A stretch of 64,000 nucleotides of DNA from Flavobacterium araucananum (GTDB lineage: Bacteria > Bacteroidota > Bacteroidia > Flavobacteriales > Flavobacteriaceae). The stretch spans positions 1-64,000 of the forward strand of contig NZ_MUGS01000034.1 in NCBI RefSeq assembly GCF_002222055.1, read 5' to 3'. Below, in pieces: positions 15,170 through 25,017 of this stretch. The translations under genes and the position numbers were made by a program. How positions within the stretch are numbered: the first letter of the stretch is position 1; each line of letters starts with the position of its first letter. The notes below the pieces were generated by a model. The model saw only the letters and a program-made list of their open reading frames with translations, was not told where the DNA came from and did no database searches.

Positions 15170-16012
15170 TTATCTAATGGCATATCTAAGTTTAAGTCCG
15201 TAAGAAACCAGTCTGATATCATTTGAAGAGCTTAGCACGCTGTTGTATTGCAACTGTACAGGCAATTGAGGATTATACTGAACCAGGTTTTTGTTTCCTT
15301 TGTTGTCATAGACATTGTTTAATCCGTAATCAAAATAAATTCCGATATAAATAGCACTTCTTTCTCCAAATTTTTGTTTTAAACCTGTTTCAAAAGTAGC
15401 CGAGTAAGAGACATCAGTTTTTAGATCTTGTTTGCTTGTTTTTAGATCATTTGTACTTGCAAAACCGGCAAATGCAGGGCTAAATAACTCGGCATTGTAT
15501 TGCGGAAAATAACCACTTGTTGTTAGGTTTTGTGCGGTAGTTTCGTAAGTTCCGTTTGTTGCAAAACCTATTTTAGCGCCCGCAGCAACATACAATTTTG
15601 TAGTTCCCGGAGTTTCAAATTGAATACCAATTGGAATATTTACGTATCCTAATTTTTGTTTCTCTCTTAAATCTGTTGCTTTATATCTAAACTGAAACGC
15701 TTCATTTTCAGAATCAATGGCGTTATATTGTCCACTAATAGACTGATATTTTACGTCAGAATTGTACGTTTGATACTCGACACCAATCCCAATACTTAAA
15801 CCTTCGTTTAGGTAGTACGAATATCGAAGTCCGGCACTTATGCCATTTCCGGGTACTAACTCACCAGATGTAGATTTTAGAAATGAAAATGGTCCTGCAA
15901 CAGCTATCGATAACTCTTGTTTTTTGTCCTGAGCGTAGCTCTTTAGGCCAGATCCTAAAAGTACCGTAACAATAGCTATTGATGCTATATAGCTTCGTAT
16001 ATATTTTTTCAT
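15170..16012 (-). CDS. Outer-membrane beta-barrel protein, last gene of the adhesin operon
   Basis: The protein has 280 residues. A signal peptide ends LKSYAQ (~28). The mature part is a series of alternating amphipathic strands rich in Tyr/Gly (GISAGLRYSYYLNEGLSIGIGVEYQTYN, LGYVNIPIGIQFE, KLYVAAGAKIGFATNG, IYIGIYFDYGLNN) ending LVSYGLKLRYAIR. This is a PorT/OmpW-like OMP_b-brl barrel of 8-10 strands. It lies 49 bp after the giant adhesin gene, in the place where SprF/PorP-type partners sit after sprB, but its sequence does not look like PorP/SprF. A role in adhesin display is inferred. Confidence 0.75.
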   Translation of the reverse strand: MKKYIRSYIASIAIVTVLLGSGLKSYAQDKKQELSIAVAGPFSFLKSTSGELVPGNGISAGLRYSYYLNEGLSIGIGVEYQTYNSDVKYQSISGQYNAIDSENEAFQFRYKATDLREKQKLGYVNIPIGIQFETPGTTKLYVAAGAKIGFATNGTYETTAQNLTTSGYFPQYNAELFSPAFAGFASTNDLKTSKQDLKTDVSYSATFETGLKQKFGERSAIYIGIYFDYGLNNVYDNKGNKNLVQYNPQLPVQLQYNSVLSSSNDIRLVSYGLKLRYAIR

Positions 16013-16061
16013 CTTTTTTGTTTTTAATGCCAGTGCTATCCTAAAATAGCACTGACAGATT

Positions 16062-19000
16062 TTATTTATTTACAATTACTTTTAGTGTTTTCTTGATGTT
16101 TGGAGTTTCAATAACTACAACATACATAGTACCGTCAGCATCAGGTAACTGAATTTCAGTTTTTACCGAAGATGATTTCAACGTTTTTACCAATTGACCA
16201 GAAACAGAATAAAGGCTTATTTGCATGTTTTCTAATTCTTCTGAAGGAAAATCAGTTTCTACAGTAATAACTTTTCCTGTTTGAATTGGGTTAGGATAAA
16301 GTTTTGCCGATAACGTTTTTTGTGTCGTGATTTTGGTAGTACAAGTGCTTAGTACTTTACCGTCTTTGGTAGTCATTTTTACACTGTAATCAGCAGAAGC
16401 ATCTAGTGTATTACTCACTGCTTCTCCGGCTGAATAGTATTGACCTGTTCCTACTACCTGCCCGTTTTTAAACCATTGGTACGAAACAAATTCATAACCT
16501 CCATTGGTTTGCGGGTTGTTGTTTACAATAAGTACATTGTTGAATTTTTGATGTACAATATCATAGAATCCAAAAGGTTTTTCTACAACGATAGTATAAT
16601 TTGCTGTTGCAGATCCGTCTTGAGAAGTAACAGATACATTTTGTGTATAAATTCCCGCTTTAGGTGGTGTGATCGTAAAATTTGCCGAAGGTGTAATAAT
16701 CGCACTAGTCTCGTTTAGAATAGAAACGTTTACGTTACTTTCTCCACATGCCATTACGTATTTGATCTCTTTAGCAGGATTTGGGTACACTTTAGTACCA
16801 ATTGTTATTTTGGTAACACTTACGTCGTTGTTTTTGATGACAAGTACTTGCGATACATCTGTTGCTGGCAAATAATTAGAATCACCATCCTGATGTGCTA
16901 CAATTAATAAATCACCTGATCTTAACAAATTAACCAAACCAGCTGCTGTAACGCTGGCAGGTGGCAATGCCGATGTGTAAGTGAATGAATAACGAATTGC
17001 TAAACCTGAATTTGATGTAGCTTCCAGATTAAAGCTGCTTACCGCTCCAAGTATTTTTGCAGGTATTGGTGCAAAAGTTATTTGTTGCGCTGCTTTATTA
17101 ATAGTAAGTTCAGCTGTTAGTGTTATTGGAGAACAATTTGCAGAACTTGCAGATGGAGATACTACTGCTGTAACCGTATAGGTTCCAACATTAATGGCAC
17201 CGTTTGTCGTGCTGCCTGCTGGTGTAATAGAATAGGCTACAGTAGCTCCTGCAGGAAGATTTGCAACTTGTAAGGCTTGCGTGTTTCCAGTATAAGAAAC
17301 GGCTGTATCAGTAAAAGTTACCAGATCCAAAGGGGATGCTAAAACATGAAGTGTCTGATTTTGAGAAGATGTATTTCCATTACCATCATCATAATTCCAC
17401 ACAATCACATAAGTGCCTTCAGTCGTATAATTTAAAGGGCTGGTTGTTGTAGCATTTACAATTCCGGCACAAACATCAGTCGCTGTTGGTATAGCAATTT
17501 CGGCAGATAAAATAGCACAATAATTTGTGATATCAGGCAAATTGGTTACATCAGGAACCGGTGCAGTTACATCCGGACTTGTCAGGATTGTTATTGGTTG
17601 TGTAAAACTACATCCGTTATTATCCGTAATGGTTACACTATAGTTTCCTGCGGTTAATCCTGTTGCAGTTGCAGCAGTACCACCAGCTGGCGACCATACA
17701 TAATTGTAAACTCCTGTACCACCGGTAACAGCAACAGTTGCTTGTCCGTCATTTCCTCCGGCGCACGTTACGTTAGTTTGGGTAAAAGTAGCACTAAGCG
17801 CTGTAGGCTCAGTAATTGTAATAGCTTGTACTATCGTGCAACTATTGGCATCTGTAGCAGTTACCGTATAAGTTCCTGCGGCTAATCCTGATGCTGTAGC
17901 AGCAGATCCTCCTGTAGGCGACCATGAATAGGTATAAGCACCTGTTCCTCCGGTTACATTAATAGAGGCAGAACCATTGGTACCTCCATTACAACTTACG
18001 TTTGTTACTGCGGTAGAAGCAGCAAGAGCAGTAGGCTCTGTCAAAGTAAAACTTTGTGTGATCTGACATAAATTGGTGTCCGTTATGGTTACCGTATACG
18101 TACCTGCGCTTAAACCTGTAGCTGTAGCTGCGGTTCCGCCAGATGGAGCCCATGAATAGGTATAAACTCCCGTTCCTCCGGTTACATTTACAGTTGCAGA
18201 TCCGTTAGTACCACTATTACAAGCTATATTAGTTTGTGATGGAGTTACTGCCAGAGGAGCTGGTTGTGTAATCGCAAAAGGTATAACTGTCGAACAACCG
18301 TTAGACGAAGTTATAGTTACCGTATAGTTACCTGCCGTAAGATTAGAAGCAGTATCAGTATTACCTCCGGTAGGTGCCCATACATAAGTAAAAGGTCCCG
18401 GAGCTCCTGACGGAACTACTGTAGCAGAACCTGTAGCAGAACCATTACATAAAACATTGACCTGAGATTTTACAGCAACTAAAGTATTGGTTGTGTTAAT
18501 GGTAAAATTTTTAGTAATCGTACAACCATTACCATCGGTAATCAAGGCACTGTAGTTTCCTGCGGCTAATCCTGTTACAATTTGTGTTGTAGCACCATTT
18601 GACCATGAATAAGTATAAGGAAGTGTTCCGCCACTAGGATTAACAGCTGCCTGACCTCCTGTAACACAAGTTGCATCTATTTTGCTTGTTGAAGCTACTA
18701 AAATTGCAGGTTCTGTAATATTAAATCCTTGTGTAAAAGTACATCCGTTATTATCAGTAACCAGACAGGTATAACTTCCTGCGGCTAATCCTGTTGCTGT
18801 AGCAGCAGTACCACCAGCAGGCGACCATAGATATGTGTAACCCGGAGTTCCACCAGTAGCCACTACTGTAGCTGTTCCTGTTGCTCCGCCATTGCACAAT
18901 ACATTTGTTTGCGATGGTGATACAAATAAAGAAGCAGGTTGATTTATAGTAACGTTTACTGTATATGTACAGGTATTTGCATCCTGAACCGTAACGGTAT

Positions 19001-22000
19001 AGCTTCCTGCGGTTAATCCTGAAGCAGTAGGAGCATTACCTCCAGACGGAGACCATGTATAAGTATATGGTGCTGTAGCGCCAGTTGCAGTTACAGTTGC
19101 ACTACCATTACTGCCTCCGTTACAAGAAACGTCTGTTTTTGCTATCGTTCCGGAGAAAGCGGCAGGTGTGCTTATGGTTATATTTTTAATCAGTGTACAA
19201 CCTTTGCTGTCTGTAATCGTACAGGTATAATTTCCTGCTGGTCTGCCGGAAATTGCTGAAGCTGTTCCGCCAAGTGGAGCCCATGCATAAGTATATCCAG
19301 GTGTACCTCCAGATACGGTTACACTTGCACTACCATTTGATCCTCCAAAACAACTAACACCTGTTGATGCAGTAGTTGCAGAAAGAATTGCTGCCGGCTG
19401 TGTAATTGTAAAATTTCTAGTCGTTTGACATGCGTTTGCATCTGTAATGGTTACCGTATAATTTCCGGCTAATAAATCTGTAGCTGTAGCAGCTGTACCT
19501 CCGGATGGAGCCCATGAATAGGTATAAGTACCAGTTCCGCCCGTTACATTTACTGTAGCAGCTCCGGTGGCTTCGCCACGACAATTTACATTTGTTACTG
19601 TACCAGCTGTAGCAACTAGTGCAGATGGTTGCGTTAATGTAAAGTTTCTTGTTGTCTGACAGTTATTATTATCTATAATCGTAACAGTATAATTTCCTGC
19701 GGTTAATCCTGTTGCAGTAGCAGCAGTACCACCAGATGGTGACCATGAATAGGTATAAGGTGCTGTTGCTCCGGTTACTACCACACTGGCAGATCCCGTA
19801 GCAGCTCCGTTACAAATTAAATCAGTTTGTGAAGTTGTTACATTAAAAGGTGCAGGTTGTGAGATTGTAAACGCCTGAGTCGTTTGACACGCGTTTGCAT
19901 CTGTAACCGTTACGGTGTAAGTTCCGGGTGTTAACCCTGAAGCTGTAGCACCAACACCACCAGATGGTGACCATGAATAACTGTATGCAGGAGTTCCTCC
20001 CGTAACAAGAACAGTTGCAGATCCATTAGAACCTCCGTTACAACTTACGTTATTTACTGTTCCCTGAGAAGCTGCCAATAGTAAAGGCTGAGTGATGGTA
20101 AAACTTTGTGTAATCTGACAAGAATTAGCATCAGTAATCGTTACGCTATATGTTCCCGGTAACAGGTTATTGATAAAATTTGTTGTAGCACCTGTATTCC
20201 AAACATAGGTATAAGCGCCGGTTCCTCCTGTTGGTGTAACCGTTGCAGCTCCGTTAGTTCCTCCAAAACAGCTTACATTAATTTGTGATGGAGTAGGATT
20301 AATAAATGCCGGTTGTCCTACTATAATATTATTTATAGGTCTGGTACATGAATTAGCATCTGTAATAGTTACACTATAAGTTCCCGCTGCCAGTCCTGTA
20401 GCACTAGCGGTAGTAGCACCATTAGACCATAAGTAAGTGTATCCTGATGTACCTCCTGAAGGTACAACTGTAGCGGTACCATTAGAACCTCCAAAACAAG
20501 AAACAGCTGTAGTAGAAGCAGATCCGTTAAGAGGCGCAGCCGGTTGTCCAACTATAATGTTGTTTATGGTTCGTGTGCATGAATTAGCATCTGTTATAGT
20601 AACACTGTAAGTTCCTGCCTGTAAATTTGTAGCTGTAGCAGTTGTAGCTCCATTAGACCATAAATAAGTATATCCCGGTGTACCTCCGGAAGCCGCAATA
20701 GTAGCACTACCATTACCTCCTCCAAAACAAGAAACGGCTGTACTGGTAGGAATTCCGTTAAGAATTGCAGCCGGTTGCCCTACTATAATGCTGTTTATTG
20801 TTCGTGTACAAGAATTAGCATCAGTAATAGTTACACTATAACTTCCTGCAAGAAGTCCGGTTGCAGTAGCAGTAGTAGCACCATTAGACCATAAATAAGT
20901 ATATCCCGGAGTACCTCCGGAAGGTGCAATACTAGCAATACCATTAGAACCTCCAAAACAGGAAACATTTGTAACACCAGGAGTTCCGTTAAGGATCGCT
21001 GCTGGTTCTGCAATAGTAACTGTATGTGTTTTAGAACAAAGAATATTATCTGTAACAGTTACAGTATAAGTTCCTGCCCCAAGTCCGCTTGCTGTTGCTG
21101 CGGTACCTCCTGACGGAGACCATGAATAGGTGTAGGGCGCGATACCTCCTGTAACAGTAAGTGTTGCAGATCCGTTACTACCGCCTTTACAACTCACACT
21201 TGTTTGAGCAGATGTGCTAATAATCATATCAGGAACTGTAAGTGTTGCCTGATTAGAAGTTACAGAACCTGCTCCGGAAGCAACACAACGATACAAATAT
21301 CCGCTCATTGCAGCTGTAACAGTTGTAACTGTCAATGTAGCTGTTGTTACATTAGAATAAGGTGCAACATTGGTTAGGTTTGTAAAACCACTTCCGGTAT
21401 TTACCTGCCATTGATAAGCTGTAGCATCACTGGCTGTAATAGGGAAAGTAGTACTGCCACCTACACACAATGTTCTGTTTGGCGGATTTGCTGTAATTGT
21501 AGGGGCTACTCCTAAAAACGGCGCACCAGATGGCATCGTTTGCGCTGTAGTCGAAAGTGTCCAGTTTGCCTGATTCATTACAGCAGCTCTAATACCGGCA
21601 GCGTTCGTAAACGGAGCTCCGGTACCATTATATTTTGAAGATTGCGATAAAGTATTACCGGCTAATGTTCCTGTATAAAATGCATTTGTACCTCCTGTAA
21701 GACCCGGAGGCATCACAGATGAGTTTGGTCCAATGGTACAACCGCTGGCAACAGTATCCCAGGTTGCAGTAGATGTACTTGCATTACACATAAAATAGGT
21801 AATTCCGGATAAGAGTGTTACACCACTACCACTAACAGAGCCAGAGCCCCCTTGAAAAGCGATGACCTGATCTCCAACATTTGATAAAGATAATCCGTAA
21901 AGAAAAGTTCCTTCTGAAACGCTTACTGTACCATTTGCTGTTAGTGTGCTGGTAGATGGGTTATAAGTAGAAGCTGCAAGCCCCTTTATAAGTATCTCTG

Positions 22001-22313
22001 TTCCCATTGCGATTGTTGTTCCCGAAGTCCAGGTAACAGATCCTTCTGTACCACCAGTAGCTTGCCAGCCGGCACCGTTATAACCACGGTCAGAAAAACT
22101 GATTACCGTACCGGCAGAAATATTGGTCAGTAATACAAACGAATAACTGTCGGCAGCTGTAGGACTTGGGGTTGCGGTGGCATCATAGCCCGTAAAAATA
22201 AGATCTCCAACTCCTAATGTCGTTTGCGAATTCGCTAAGTAACTTTGCAAAAATATCCCTAGAAATAAGGCGATATTCAGAAAGTTTTTAATTTGTGAGT
22301 AAAAATGTTTCAT
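16062..22313 (-). CDS. Giant T9SS-secreted adhesin with 16 SprB-type repeats
   Basis: The protein has 2083 residues. In order: a signal peptide (~1-30, ending ANSQ); an N-terminal beta domain (~33-265, VGDLIFTGYDATATPS...SYSFVLLTNISAGTVISFSDRGYNG), found at the head of other flavobacterial surface proteins; an Ig-like domain (~268-360, YQWQVNTGSGFTNL); 16 SprB-type repeats of ~77 residues (~363-1590), each with a Cys in the VxCxGGxNGxA region, the core YTYxWSPxGGTAATAxGLxAGxYTVT and a TDxNxC segment; an HYR-like domain; MBG-like and cadherin-like regions (~1670-1880); and a type A T9SS sorting domain starting KLYPNPI (~2000-2083). SprB in Flavobacterium johnsoniae is the mobile gliding adhesin; this protein is shorter and in a different operon. 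Confidence 0.88.
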   Translation of the reverse strand: MKHFYSQIKNFLNIALFLGIFLQSYLANSQTTLGVGDLIFTGYDATATPSPTAADSYSFVLLTNISAGTVISFSDRGYNGAGWQATGGTEGSVTWTSGTTIAMGTEILIKGLAASTYNPSTSTLTANGTVSVSEGTFLYGLSLSNVGDQVIAFQGGSGSVSGSGVTLLSGITYFMCNASTSTATWDTVASGCTIGPNSSVMPPGLTGGTNAFYTGTLAGNTLSQSSKYNGTGAPFTNAAGIRAAVMNQANWTLSTTAQTMPSGAPFLGVAPTITANPPNRTLCVGGSTTFPITASDATAYQWQVNTGSGFTNLTNVAPYSNVTTATLTVTTVTAAMSGYLYRCVASGAGSVTSNQATLTVPDMIISTSAQTSVSCKGGSNGSATLTVTGGIAPYTYSWSPSGGTAATASGLGAGTYTVTVTDNILCSKTHTVTIAEPAAILNGTPGVTNVSCFGGSNGIASIAPSGGTPGYTYLWSNGATTATATGLLAGSYSVTITDANSCTRTINSIIVGQPAAILNGIPTSTAVSCFGGGNGSATIAASGGTPGYTYLWSNGATTATATNLQAGTYSVTITDANSCTRTINNIIVGQPAAPLNGSASTTAVSCFGGSNGTATVVPSGGTSGYTYLWSNGATTASATGLAAGTYSVTITDANSCTRPINNIIVGQPAFINPTPSQINVSCFGGTNGAATVTPTGGTGAYTYVWNTGATTNFINNLLPGTYSVTITDANSCQITQSFTITQPLLLAASQGTVNNVSCNGGSNGSATVLVTGGTPAYSYSWSPSGGVGATASGLTPGTYTVTVTDANACQTTQAFTISQPAPFNVTTSQTDLICNGAATGSASVVVTGATAPYTYSWSPSGGTAATATGLTAGNYTVTIIDNNNCQTTRNFTLTQPSALVATAGTVTNVNCRGEATGAATVNVTGGTGTYTYSWAPSGGTAATATDLLAGNYTVTITDANACQTTRNFTITQPAAILSATTASTGVSCFGGSNGSASVTVSGGTPGYTYAWAPLGGTASAISGRPAGNYTCTITDSKGCTLIKNITISTPAAFSGTIAKTDVSCNGGSNGSATVTATGATAPYTYTWSPSGGNAPTASGLTAGSYTVTVQDANTCTYTVNVTINQPASLFVSPSQTNVLCNGGATGTATVVATGGTPGYTYLWSPAGGTAATATGLAAGSYTCLVTDNNGCTFTQGFNITEPAILVASTSKIDATCVTGGQAAVNPSGGTLPYTYSWSNGATTQIVTGLAAGNYSALITDGNGCTITKNFTINTTNTLVAVKSQVNVLCNGSATGSATVVPSGAPGPFTYVWAPTGGNTDTASNLTAGNYTVTITSSNGCSTVIPFAITQPAPLAVTPSQTNIACNSGTNGSATVNVTGGTGVYTYSWAPSGGTAATATGLSAGTYTVTITDTNLCQITQSFTLTEPTALAASTAVTNVSCNGGTNGSASINVTGGTGAYTYSWSPTGGSAATASGLAAGTYTVTATDANSCTIVQAITITEPTALSATFTQTNVTCAGGNDGQATVAVTGGTGVYNYVWSPAGGTAATATGLTAGNYSVTITDNNGCSFTQPITILTSPDVTAPVPDVTNLPDITNYCAILSAEIAIPTATDVCAGIVNATTTSPLNYTTEGTYVIVWNYDDGNGNTSSQNQTLHVLASPLDLVTFTDTAVSYTGNTQALQVANLPAGATVAYSITPAGSTTNGAINVGTYTVTAVVSPSASSANCSPITLTAELTINKAAQQITFAPIPAKILGAVSSFNLEATSNSGLAIRYSFTYTSALPPASVTAAGLVNLLRSGDLLIVAHQDGDSNYLPATDVSQVLVIKNNDVSVTKITIGTKVYPNPAKEIKYVMACGESNVNVSILNETSAIITPSANFTITPPKAGIYTQNVSVTSQDGSATANYTIVVEKPFGFYDIVHQKFNNVLIVNNNPQTNGGYEFVSYQWFKNGQVVGTGQYYSAGEAVSNTLDASADYSVKMTTKDGKVLSTCTTKITTQKTLSAKLYPNPIQTGKVITVETDFPSEELENMQISLYSVSGQLVKTLKSSSVKTEIQLPDADGTMYVVVIETPNIKKTLKVIVNK
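17590..21228 (-). repeat. Sixteen tandem SprB-type repeats, ~230 bp period
   Basis: In-frame repeats inside the adhesin gene. The most alike are the second to fourth units (about 20330-21010), which share YTYLWSNGATTA and SVTITDANSCTR at protein level and long near-identical DNA runs. Others diverge more, so the array is not freshly expanded throughout. Units of the shorter SNGATT type and the longer SPSGGTAATA type are mixed. Confidence 0.85.
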
Positions 22314-22328
22314 AATAAATTGATTAAA

Positions 22329-23267
22329 TTATAAAGAGGCAAATCGCTCGCCATTTTTTATGCCAAAAATGAGCAACTTGTGCCCACTCATAAATGCTTC
22401 ATCCGTATAAACAATGTTGATACGGAGTTGTGTGTTGTTGTAACATTGTATAATAAGTCCTTTTTCTTCGTCTATATTCAAAATAGTTCCGGGATTAAGT
22501 GATTGTTCACATTTGTAACTTGTCAGAGAAGCTTCCAGAATACGAATATTCCATCCATTCCATTGTGCGTAAGCGCCTTTATTCCAGGGATTGCAGGCTC
22601 TTATTAACGCTTCTATAGATTTTGCATCCTGGTCTTTCCAATTGATACATACATCTGAAGCATTGGGTCTTTTATAATAATTAGATTGTTCTTCTTCTTG
22701 TGGAATACCTTTGATATTGTTTTCAAGCAAAGTCAATAACTCCGGTATAAGTTGCGCGCCTAAATAAGAAAGGTTGGTACACAATATTCCGTGTGTAAAC
22801 GGAATATCCAGTGGTAATACCTTCTTTAATATAATTGCGCCGCTGTCAATTTCTTTTTCTATCGCATGAACCGTAATTCCGGTTTCTTTTTTTTGTTGTC
22901 GGATCGATTCAAATACAGGATCTGATCCTCGCATTTCAGGTAAAAGCCCATAATGAAAATTATAAAACAGGTTTGGATGTTGTTTTATAACTTCTCCGGG
23001 AATTTTCCAGGGAAATGTCATCGTAAAAACAGATTTTAATGCCTTATTTTTTGCTAATTCCTGTATTTGGGTTTCCAGCTTTTCTTTTTCAAGGATAATC
23101 AGTTCAGTTCCGGTTTGAGCCGCAAAACCCAAACAAAAATCTTTGATATCTTCATTGTTACCCGGAATTGCGATACTAGCCAACCGACCCATGCCATGAA
23201 TGGTTTGTATGGCTGCAAAAGCCATCCGATGATTGCATAAAACAGCTATGTCACGTTTTGTATTCAT
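22329..23267 (-). CDS. Formyltransferase-family protein (Fmt-like), not the housekeeping enzyme
   Basis: The protein has 312 residues from ATG 23267 (a TTG at 23279 would add four). The first ~190 residues form the formyltransferase N-terminal fold with the family catalytic set: FYNFHYGLLPEMRGSDP (Asn and His) and GITVHAIEKEIDSGAIIL (Asp). These enzymes move the formyl group of 10-formyl-tetrahydrofolate to an amine. The C-terminal ~100 residues resemble the Fmt C-terminal barrel (INWKDQDAKSIEALIRACNPWNKGAYAQWNGWNIRIL). The start overlaps the stop of the binding-fold gene by ATGA. The context of an adhesin and tail-collar proteins suggests a special acceptor, perhaps an amino sugar or a protein amine; this is inference. 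Confidence 0.78.
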   Translation of the reverse strand: MNTKRDIAVLCNHRMAFAAIQTIHGMGRLASIAIPGNNEDIKDFCLGFAAQTGTELIILEKEKLETQIQELAKNKALKSVFTMTFPWKIPGEVIKQHPNLFYNFHYGLLPEMRGSDPVFESIRQQKKETGITVHAIEKEIDSGAIILKKVLPLDIPFTHGILCTNLSYLGAQLIPELLTLLENNIKGIPQEEEQSNYYKRPNASDVCINWKDQDAKSIEALIRACNPWNKGAYAQWNGWNIRILEASLTSYKCEQSLNPGTILNIDEEKGLIIQCYNNTQLRINIVYTDEAFMSGHKLLIFGIKNGERFASL

Positions 23268-24394
23268 GATTCTAAACAAGCATAAGCGTTAAGCCAGGTA
23301 TTACTTAAAGTATCTCTGATCGCAATTATGTTTTGCTGTAAACTTTCCCGTTCTTCGTTGAGGTTTGTTACTTCGGTTATATCCTCTAAACAACAAGTAC
23401 CTGTTTTTTCGTCTTTTGCAACAGTTGCATAATAAACAGGGGCTTCGGCAAAGCCAGTATTTGGATTCATAAATAAGGCTCCACGAGGAGAATTAATAAT
23501 GATTCCGTCCAGGGATCCTTTATTCATAGCCGCAATAAACAAAGCAGTTTCCCATCCTAAAAGCGAAAAAACATTTGCCTTATTGGGTTTGATGTTTTCC
23601 ATCGTAGTGACAAATTCACTATTTTCCTGAGATTCTATTTTTGAGGACCACGGAATCGAGCAACTCCAATCGTATCCGGGATACGTTATTTTATTCAACC
23701 AGGATTCCTCGGCAGTAAAACCACTTCCGTAAGTTTTGCAGGAAGAAATACTGTCAAATTTTGCCGCTTCTCTAAAAAAATCTTCCGTCATATCTCCGCA
23801 AAATGAAGTAAGCAAAGCAGCCTCCTTATTATTTTCTAAATATTGGGCTAAGGCTTCTAAGCTAAATTCTGATTTTTGCAAAGGTGTAATGTGGTTATAA
23901 CTAATGATAGCCCCTCTTTCTTCGGTTGCAATTGCATAAGCATAAGGAGATCGATAACCTGCATCATAAAAAGAACAGGTAAAGGCAAAATTATGCTGCC
24001 CTTCATCTAATGCTTTTCGCACAATGGCACGAGAACATAAACTTCCCTGTAATGAAATAAAATAAGCATTTGACAGTTTTCCGTTAAACGAATGAAAATG
24101 ATAACCACTATCGAGTACAATAAGGGTTTTGCCGGAGTTCTCGAAAAGAGGATGTACATATTCTGCCGAAACAGGGTTCATATATCCTACTATAACATCA
24201 GAACCATTTAATAACAGTTGTTCGCAACTGGCATAAATTTCTTCATTTTTTCCGGCTACGCCTATACTGGTCGATACGATTTCATGTTTTTCGCCAAGCC
24301 CTAATTTTTTCAGGCCAATTTTTAATCCGTCCATAATATCAAAAGATATCGAAGGGTAGAGTACAGAGCGCGGCAAGAGTAGTCCTATAGTCAT
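23264..24394 (-). CDS. Type 1 periplasmic-binding-fold protein lacking a signal peptide
   Basis: The protein has 376 residues. It begins MTIGLLLPRSVLYPSISFDIMDGLKIGLKKLGL with no signal sequence or lipobox, so it is predicted to stay in the cytoplasm. The fold is the branched-amino-acid/amide-binding type: the GLLLPRS start, ASCEQLLLNGSDVIVGYMNPVSAEYV (~60-80), LIVLDSGYHF, AYAIATEERG and GWETALFIAAM (~285). AmiC and FmdD in this fold bind short amides, and AmiC acts as an intracellular sensor. No ABC transporter genes are nearby. Translational coupling to the formyltransferase gene implies a joint function, perhaps sensing or presenting the ligand. Confidence 0.75.
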   Translation of the reverse strand: MTIGLLLPRSVLYPSISFDIMDGLKIGLKKLGLGEKHEIVSTSIGVAGKNEEIYASCEQLLLNGSDVIVGYMNPVSAEYVHPLFENSGKTLIVLDSGYHFHSFNGKLSNAYFISLQGSLCSRAIVRKALDEGQHNFAFTCSFYDAGYRSPYAYAIATEERGAIISYNHITPLQKSEFSLEALAQYLENNKEAALLTSFCGDMTEDFFREAAKFDSISSCKTYGSGFTAEESWLNKITYPGYDWSCSIPWSSKIESQENSEFVTTMENIKPNKANVFSLLGWETALFIAAMNKGSLDGIIINSPRGALFMNPNTGFAEAPVYYATVAKDEKTGTCCLEDITEVTNLNEERESLQQNIIAIRDTLSNTWLNAYACLES

Positions 24395-24463
24395 ATAATT
24401 TTATGATGTAAAGGGTGTTTAGCGCAGTATGAAACGTAAAAACACCCTGTTTTACAAATGATT

Positions 24464-25003
24464 TTAATTTCTTGACGGAAAAATTCCGTACAAACAGATT
24501 ATATAGTTCATCCCTAAATAAGGTTGCTGAACCGGTATTGGCAACGTACTACCAGCTGGTGCTACTGTAATTGGTGCTGTAATAGGTCTTAAGAAGCTAT
24601 CGGGTGTTTTGTTAGAAAAAAGACCATCTAATGATGCCAGGCTATTTCCGGTTGGAGATCCGTTATTTCCTCCGTCTGAAAAAGCTCCCATTGCAAACGA
24701 ACCTGCTGCTACGTGCGTATGACTAGGCAGGTTTAGAGAAGTTGCTGTTATACTATTTGATCCTGATATTTGTCCTAACTGAAAAGTATTTACACCGGAT
24801 GCCTGTCCGGTACCCATAGGTACACGTCCTCGAAAATCCGGTAGTGCAAAAGTTTGAATACCGTTTCCGCCGTAGGTAGTACCTAAAAGGCTAAATAAGG
24901 CTTGATTGGTACTTATAGCTAATATTTGTCCTGCACAAAAAGCCCAATTTCTAGGCGCGAAGTTTGGTGCGAATAAGCGAATTTCTGAGATTGTTCCGTC
25001 CAT
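24464..25003 (-). CDS. Phage tail-collar domain protein (Mdp-like), paralogue 3
   Basis: The protein has 179 residues. The tail-collar domain lies at ~1-60 (GTISEIRLFAPNFAPRNWAFCAGQ, LFSLLGTTYGGNGIQTFALPDFRGRVPMGTG). A Gly/Ser/Thr-rich middle part follows, with LPSHTHVAAG at ~95, and the end is PYLGMNYIICLYGIFPSRN. There is no signal peptide. Relatives are short tail-fibre tips and the microcystin-related MdpB-type proteins. No phage structural genes are nearby. It is 14 bp downstream of the next paralogue and the same length. Confidence 0.85.
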   Translation of the reverse strand: MDGTISEIRLFAPNFAPRNWAFCAGQILAISTNQALFSLLGTTYGGNGIQTFALPDFRGRVPMGTGQASGVNTFQLGQISGSNSITATSLNLPSHTHVAAGSFAMGAFSDGGNNGSPTGNSLASLDGLFSNKTPDSFLRPITAPITVAPAGSTLPIPVQQPYLGMNYIICLYGIFPSRN

Positions 25004-25017
25004 GATTCGTGTTTAAA

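Noticed and set aside
17590..21228. CRISPR array or DNA satellite
   Set aside because: The repeats are ~230 bp, in one frame and code for SprB-type domains.
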